NCBI RefSeq assembly: GCF_900626075.1
Contig: NZ_UYZY01000003.1
Location: 682,001 to 746,000 of the forward strand
DNA from: Clostridium transplantifaecale
GTDB taxonomy: Bacteria; Bacillota; Clostridia; Lachnospirales; Lachnospiraceae
Direction: 5' to 3'
Length of the DNA: 64,000 nt
A model generated the notes under the pieces. It had not been told where the DNA came from. It searched no databases and worked only from the letters and a program-made list of their open reading frames with translations. Positions within the stretch are counted from its first letter, which is position 1; each line of letters begins with the position of its first letter. The translations under genes were made by a program, and so were the position numbers. Positions 61,576-64,000 of this stretch are shown piece by piece.

Positions 61576-62235
61576 TTAACGGAACGAATCTGCCGGGACA
61601 CCTAAAACGCGTGAGAACATTTCATGGGTGAAATCGAGATAAGAAGTCATATACGCCTCCGTATTTTGTGCGGGTATATTCCGGTGGAAGGTATGGACCA
61701 GGCCGAAAATCAGAAAACGGGTGGCGGCTGCCGCATCAACACAGTGAAAAACAGCCTCCTTCACGCCCTGGTCGATAACCGGGAGCAGTATGAGAGCCCA
61801 TTGCTCCGCGACATGATCCAGATAAATGGCCCGGATATCCTCCCCCTCACTGTATCGAGACTCAAATTCTTTATGTTTTTTTGTGAAATCAAAGATGCGG
61901 TTTATCACAAGTTTCAGTTTTTCGGTTACAGAAATTTCCTGGGAGAGAGGGAGCTTCACCTGTTCCACCATCTTCATGGCATAGAATTCGGATGCAGCGG
62001 CAAAAATGTCGGTTTTAGATTTAAAATAGCGGTAACAGAGTCCTGGCGAAACATTCATCCTGTCCGTAATATCCTGTACGTTCAAATCATGATATCCCTT
62101 CTCCGCCAGAAGTTCCAAAGCCGTCTCGATAATTTCCTGTTTCCGTTCCCCCGGATCCTTGGAGACACGGGGACTCCGCGGACTGTTGCGCGCCCTCCGG
62201 ACCCCTCTGTCGCCCGGATCATCTGAGTACCTCAT
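61576..62235 (-). CDS. TetR-family regulator
   Basis: A 219-residue TetR repressor. A basic, Pro/Arg-rich extension (residues 1-30) precedes the HTH: RKQEIIETALELLAEKGYHDLNVQDITDRMNVSPGLCYRYFKSKTDIF. The ligand half (80-219) is unrecognised. GGAGG lies before ATG 62235. Upstream at 62260 is a dyad GATGAG-N8-CTCATT, alike in shape and sequence to the DtxR operator, so it may be controlled by metal. An NSS carrier is divergently encoded 416 bases away. Confidence 0.88.
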   Translation of the reverse strand: MRYSDDPGDRGVRRARNSPRSPRVSKDPGERKQEIIETALELLAEKGYHDLNVQDITDRMNVSPGLCYRYFKSKTDIFAAASEFYAMKMVEQVKLPLSQEISVTEKLKLVINRIFDFTKKHKEFESRYSEGEDIRAIYLDHVAEQWALILLPVIDQGVKEAVFHCVDAAAATRFLIFGLVHTFHRNIPAQNTEAYMTSYLDFTHEMFSRVLGVPADSFR

Positions 62236-62259
62236 AAGCCTACCTCCATAGCAAATTTT

Positions 62260-62279
62260 GATGAGTGAATAAACTCATT
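62260..62279. promoter_or_regulatory. Dyad operator upstream of the TetR gene
   Basis: GATGAG-TGAATAAA-CTCATT: five of six bases of the left arm match the site at 61385, with the same eight-base spacer. Confidence 0.55.
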
Positions 62280-62419
62280 ATCATCGAAATTCTCTTCTAT
62301 GTCAAGCGGCCAAAGCAAAACATATCCGCCGTCTTTACCATTTTCCGTTAGTGTTCCTTCCTTAATAAAAGAGGTTCAATCATACTGTCCGGCAATTATT
62401 ACCGTCCTAATAAAATAAG

Positions 62420-62448
62420 TTGCTTTTATATGCAGGATATATTATGAT
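62420..62448 (+). promoter_or_regulatory. Possible promoter for the second NSS carrier
   Basis: TTGCTT (62420-62425), 17-base spacer, TATGAT (62443-62448), about 200 bases before the gene. Confidence 0.45.
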
Positions 62449-62557
62449 AGAAATGATTTTGCCGTTTAAAGCGGCATAGTAAGCCCGTTTGTCCCGGCCA
62501 GGCATGAATATGGCAGATATTCAGCCGGAAAAGAGCCGAACCGGCAGATGCGCTCAC

Positions 62558-62591
62558 ACGGTGAAAAGCGCAGTTACAGTTTTTTCACCGT
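62558..62591 (+). other. Leader hairpin before the NSS gene
   Basis: ACGGTGAAAA (62558-62567) and TTTTCACCGT (62582-62591) pair across a 14-base loop. It could be an attenuator or protect the leader; no full terminator U-run follows. Confidence 0.45.
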
Positions 62592-62651
62592 AACCAATGA
62601 TGAAAGGCCCGCATGCGGACTTTCCACCATAACAACGAGGAGGTTTATTTC

Positions 62652-63968
62652 ATGAGTCACAAAAATGGTAATTTCAGCAGTTCGCTGGGTTTTGTCCTGG
62701 CCTGCGTAGGGTCCGCGGTGGGCCTGGGAAATATATGGATGTTTCCATACCGTCTGGGTCAGTTCGGAGGAGCAGCCTTTCTGGTTCCCTATATCTTTTT
62801 CATCTGCCTGTTCGGCCTGACCGGCCTGTCGGCGGAGTTTGCCATCGGGAGAAGGGCAAAGACAGGAACGCTTGGTTCTTATGAATATTGCTGGGCTCAC
62901 AGGGGGCAGGGGAAAGTGGGGCGTCTGCTCGGCTGGATTCCGCTCCTTGGTTCTCTGGGAATCGCCATTGGATATTCAATTATCATCGGCTGGGTGCTGC
63001 GCTCCCTGGGCGGTTCGCTGTCCGGCGCCATTCTTTCGGAGGAGTCGGCCGCGTACTTTGCACAGGCTACGGGCAGCTTCGGAAGCCTGCCGTGGCATCT
63101 GGCAGTGGTGCTGATTACAGTCGTGATCCTGATCACGGGGTCTGTTACACAGATTGAGCGTGCAAACCGTGTGATGATGCCTATATTCTTTGTGCTCTTT
63201 ACCGTCCTGGCGGTCAGGGTATTTTTCCTGCCGGGCGCGTCCGCAGGCTACAGCTTTCTATTTGTACCGAAGTGGGAGCGTCTGAAGGATGTGAATACCT
63301 GGGTTATGGCCATGGGACAGGCATTTTTCTCCCTGTCTATCACGGGTTCCGGAATGATCGTATACGGTTCCTACCTTAATAAAAATGCAGATATTGTGGG
63401 CGCTTCACTGCGCACGGCAATGTTTGACACGGTGGCGGCTCTTCTTGCAGCCCTGGCTATCATGCCGGCTGTTTTTGCATTCGGCATTGAACCGGGTGCC
63501 GGTCCGTCCCTGATGTTTATCACGATTCCGAAGATTTTCGCACAGATGCCGATGGGGCAGATCTTTGCTGTTATTTTCTTCCTTTCCGTGGTGTTTGCAG
63601 GAATCACTTCTTTAATTAATATGTTTGAAGCGGTAATCGAAAGTATCCAGCATAGGTTTGAGGTACCAAGAAAACTCGCGGTTCTCCTATGCGGAGTAAT
63701 CTGCTTTGGAGTCGGCGTCTTTCTGGAAGCGGAGCCTTCCGTCGGAAGCTGGATGGATTTCATCACCATTATGGTGGTTCCGTTTGGAGCGGTGCTCGGA
63801 GCGGTTTCCATTTATTATATTCTTGGATACAAAGAAATCAGGAAAGAAATGGAGCAGGGGAGAGGAAAAAAACTGCCGCCCCTGTTCGGTAAAATTGCCT
63901 GCGGACTCTATGTCCCGCTTACGATTATCGTATTTATCCTGGGTATCATTTATAAGGGAATTGGTTGA
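62652..63968 (+). CDS. Neurotransmitter:sodium symporter (NSS) family transporter
   Basis: A 438-residue SLC6-type carrier with eleven predicted helices. The TM1 segment is CVGSAVGLGNIWMFPYRLGQFGG; TM6 has MGQAFFSLSITGSGMIVYGSY. The Met in NIWMFP, where WRFP is usual, marks a small Bacillota subgroup and differs from the carrier at 30402, so the two likely have different substrates. GAGGAGG precedes ATG 62652. It is divergent from the TetR gene. The right window edge lies 32 bases after the stop. Confidence 0.9.
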   Translation: MSHKNGNFSSSLGFVLACVGSAVGLGNIWMFPYRLGQFGGAAFLVPYIFFICLFGLTGLSAEFAIGRRAKTGTLGSYEYCWAHRGQGKVGRLLGWIPLLGSLGIAIGYSIIIGWVLRSLGGSLSGAILSEESAAYFAQATGSFGSLPWHLAVVLITVVILITGSVTQIERANRVMMPIFFVLFTVLAVRVFFLPGASAGYSFLFVPKWERLKDVNTWVMAMGQAFFSLSITGSGMIVYGSYLNKNADIVGASLRTAMFDTVAALLAALAIMPAVFAFGIEPGAGPSLMFITIPKIFAQMPMGQIFAVIFFLSVVFAGITSLINMFEAVIESIQHRFEVPRKLAVLLCGVICFGVGVFLEAEPSVGSWMDFITIMVVPFGAVLGAVSIYYILGYKEIRKEMEQGRGKKLPPLFGKIACGLYVPLTIIVFILGIIYKGIG

Positions 63969-64000
63969 TAAAAAGGTACTTCACGTCAATTTTTGTCGAA

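Noticed and set aside
1-64000. CRISPR arrays, tRNA, rRNA, phage or transposase genes
   Set aside because: No regularly spaced repeats, cloverleaf, or integrase/transposase-like proteins were seen. The repeats found are too dispersed and too varied for CRISPR.

Overview
The window looks like the chromosome of an anaerobic, amino-acid-fermenting member of the Lachnospiraceae (Clostridia). The evidence is a six-gene Rnf complex in the clostridial order C-D-G-E-A-B, two oxygen-sensitive class III ribonucleotide reductases, rubrerythrin, a GltS glutamate carrier, many Na+-coupled amino-acid carriers, strong AGGAGG ribosome binding sites and a moderate G+C content. The gene set resembles [Clostridium] symbiosum and its relatives, but that species guess is an inference. 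Nearly everything is chromosomal housekeeping, transport or regulation. I see no phage, transposase, CRISPR array, rRNA or tRNA.

Layout. 1-4.8 kb: the tail of a probable MerR regulator fused to a methyltransferase-like domain, an EutH-type carrier, an alanine/glycine:Na+ symporter and a class I amidotransferase-like hydrolase. 4.9-9.3 kb: a heterodimeric ABC exporter, a DUF523 protein and a small HTH protein. 9.7-13 kb: rubrerythrin, a phosphoesterase and scpAB. 13.6-24.3 kb: nrdD/nrdG, gltS, dut, a TPR lipoprotein, hflX and a second, redoxin-fused nrdD behind probable NrdR boxes. 24.6-31.8 kb: a lipoprotein, then LysR/M20 amidohydrolase/YfcC carrier and an NSS carrier. 32.1-41.7 kb: one nine-gene operon combining a PatB-like C-S lyase, an ornithine cyclodeaminase/ketimine reductase homologue, a creatininase-family hydrolase, a C39-like cysteine peptidase and a complete peptide ABC importer. 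41.8-47.1 kb: rnfCDGEAB. 47.2-53.5 kb: a hypothetical protein, FMN-binding-fold proteins, a TipAS-type MerR and an alanine racemase. 53.6-64 kb: TetR/GyrI-like, GNAT, ychF, a GntR-ABC operon, a DtxR-CDF metal efflux pair, TetR and a second NSS carrier.

The most unusual content lies between genes. A GC-rich repeat of about 340 bp occurs at eight places (three full-length copies, several shortened or cut). It is palindromic almost end to end, so each copy could fold into one very long hairpin. Copies differ from each other by paired changes that keep the stem intact (for example TTCAGTCC/GGACTGAA in one copy and TTTCGTCC/GGACGAAA in another). Several copies start or end within about 40 bp of a stop codon, one supplies the last 17-18 codons of scpB, and two sets sit head-to-head as inverted pairs. 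A second repeat of about 150 bp, with its own covarying hairpin, occurs six times and tends to sit beside the first. I recognise neither as a named element.

Other points of interest: an extra four-cysteine motif plus an Ala/Lys-rich tail on RnfE; degenerate, duplicated FMN_bind-like domains in a membrane protein near rnf; a perfect 27-bp inverted repeat spanning a GntR promoter and ribosome binding site; a 19-bp-spacer MerR promoter; and a dyad operator shared by the DtxR and TetR promoters.
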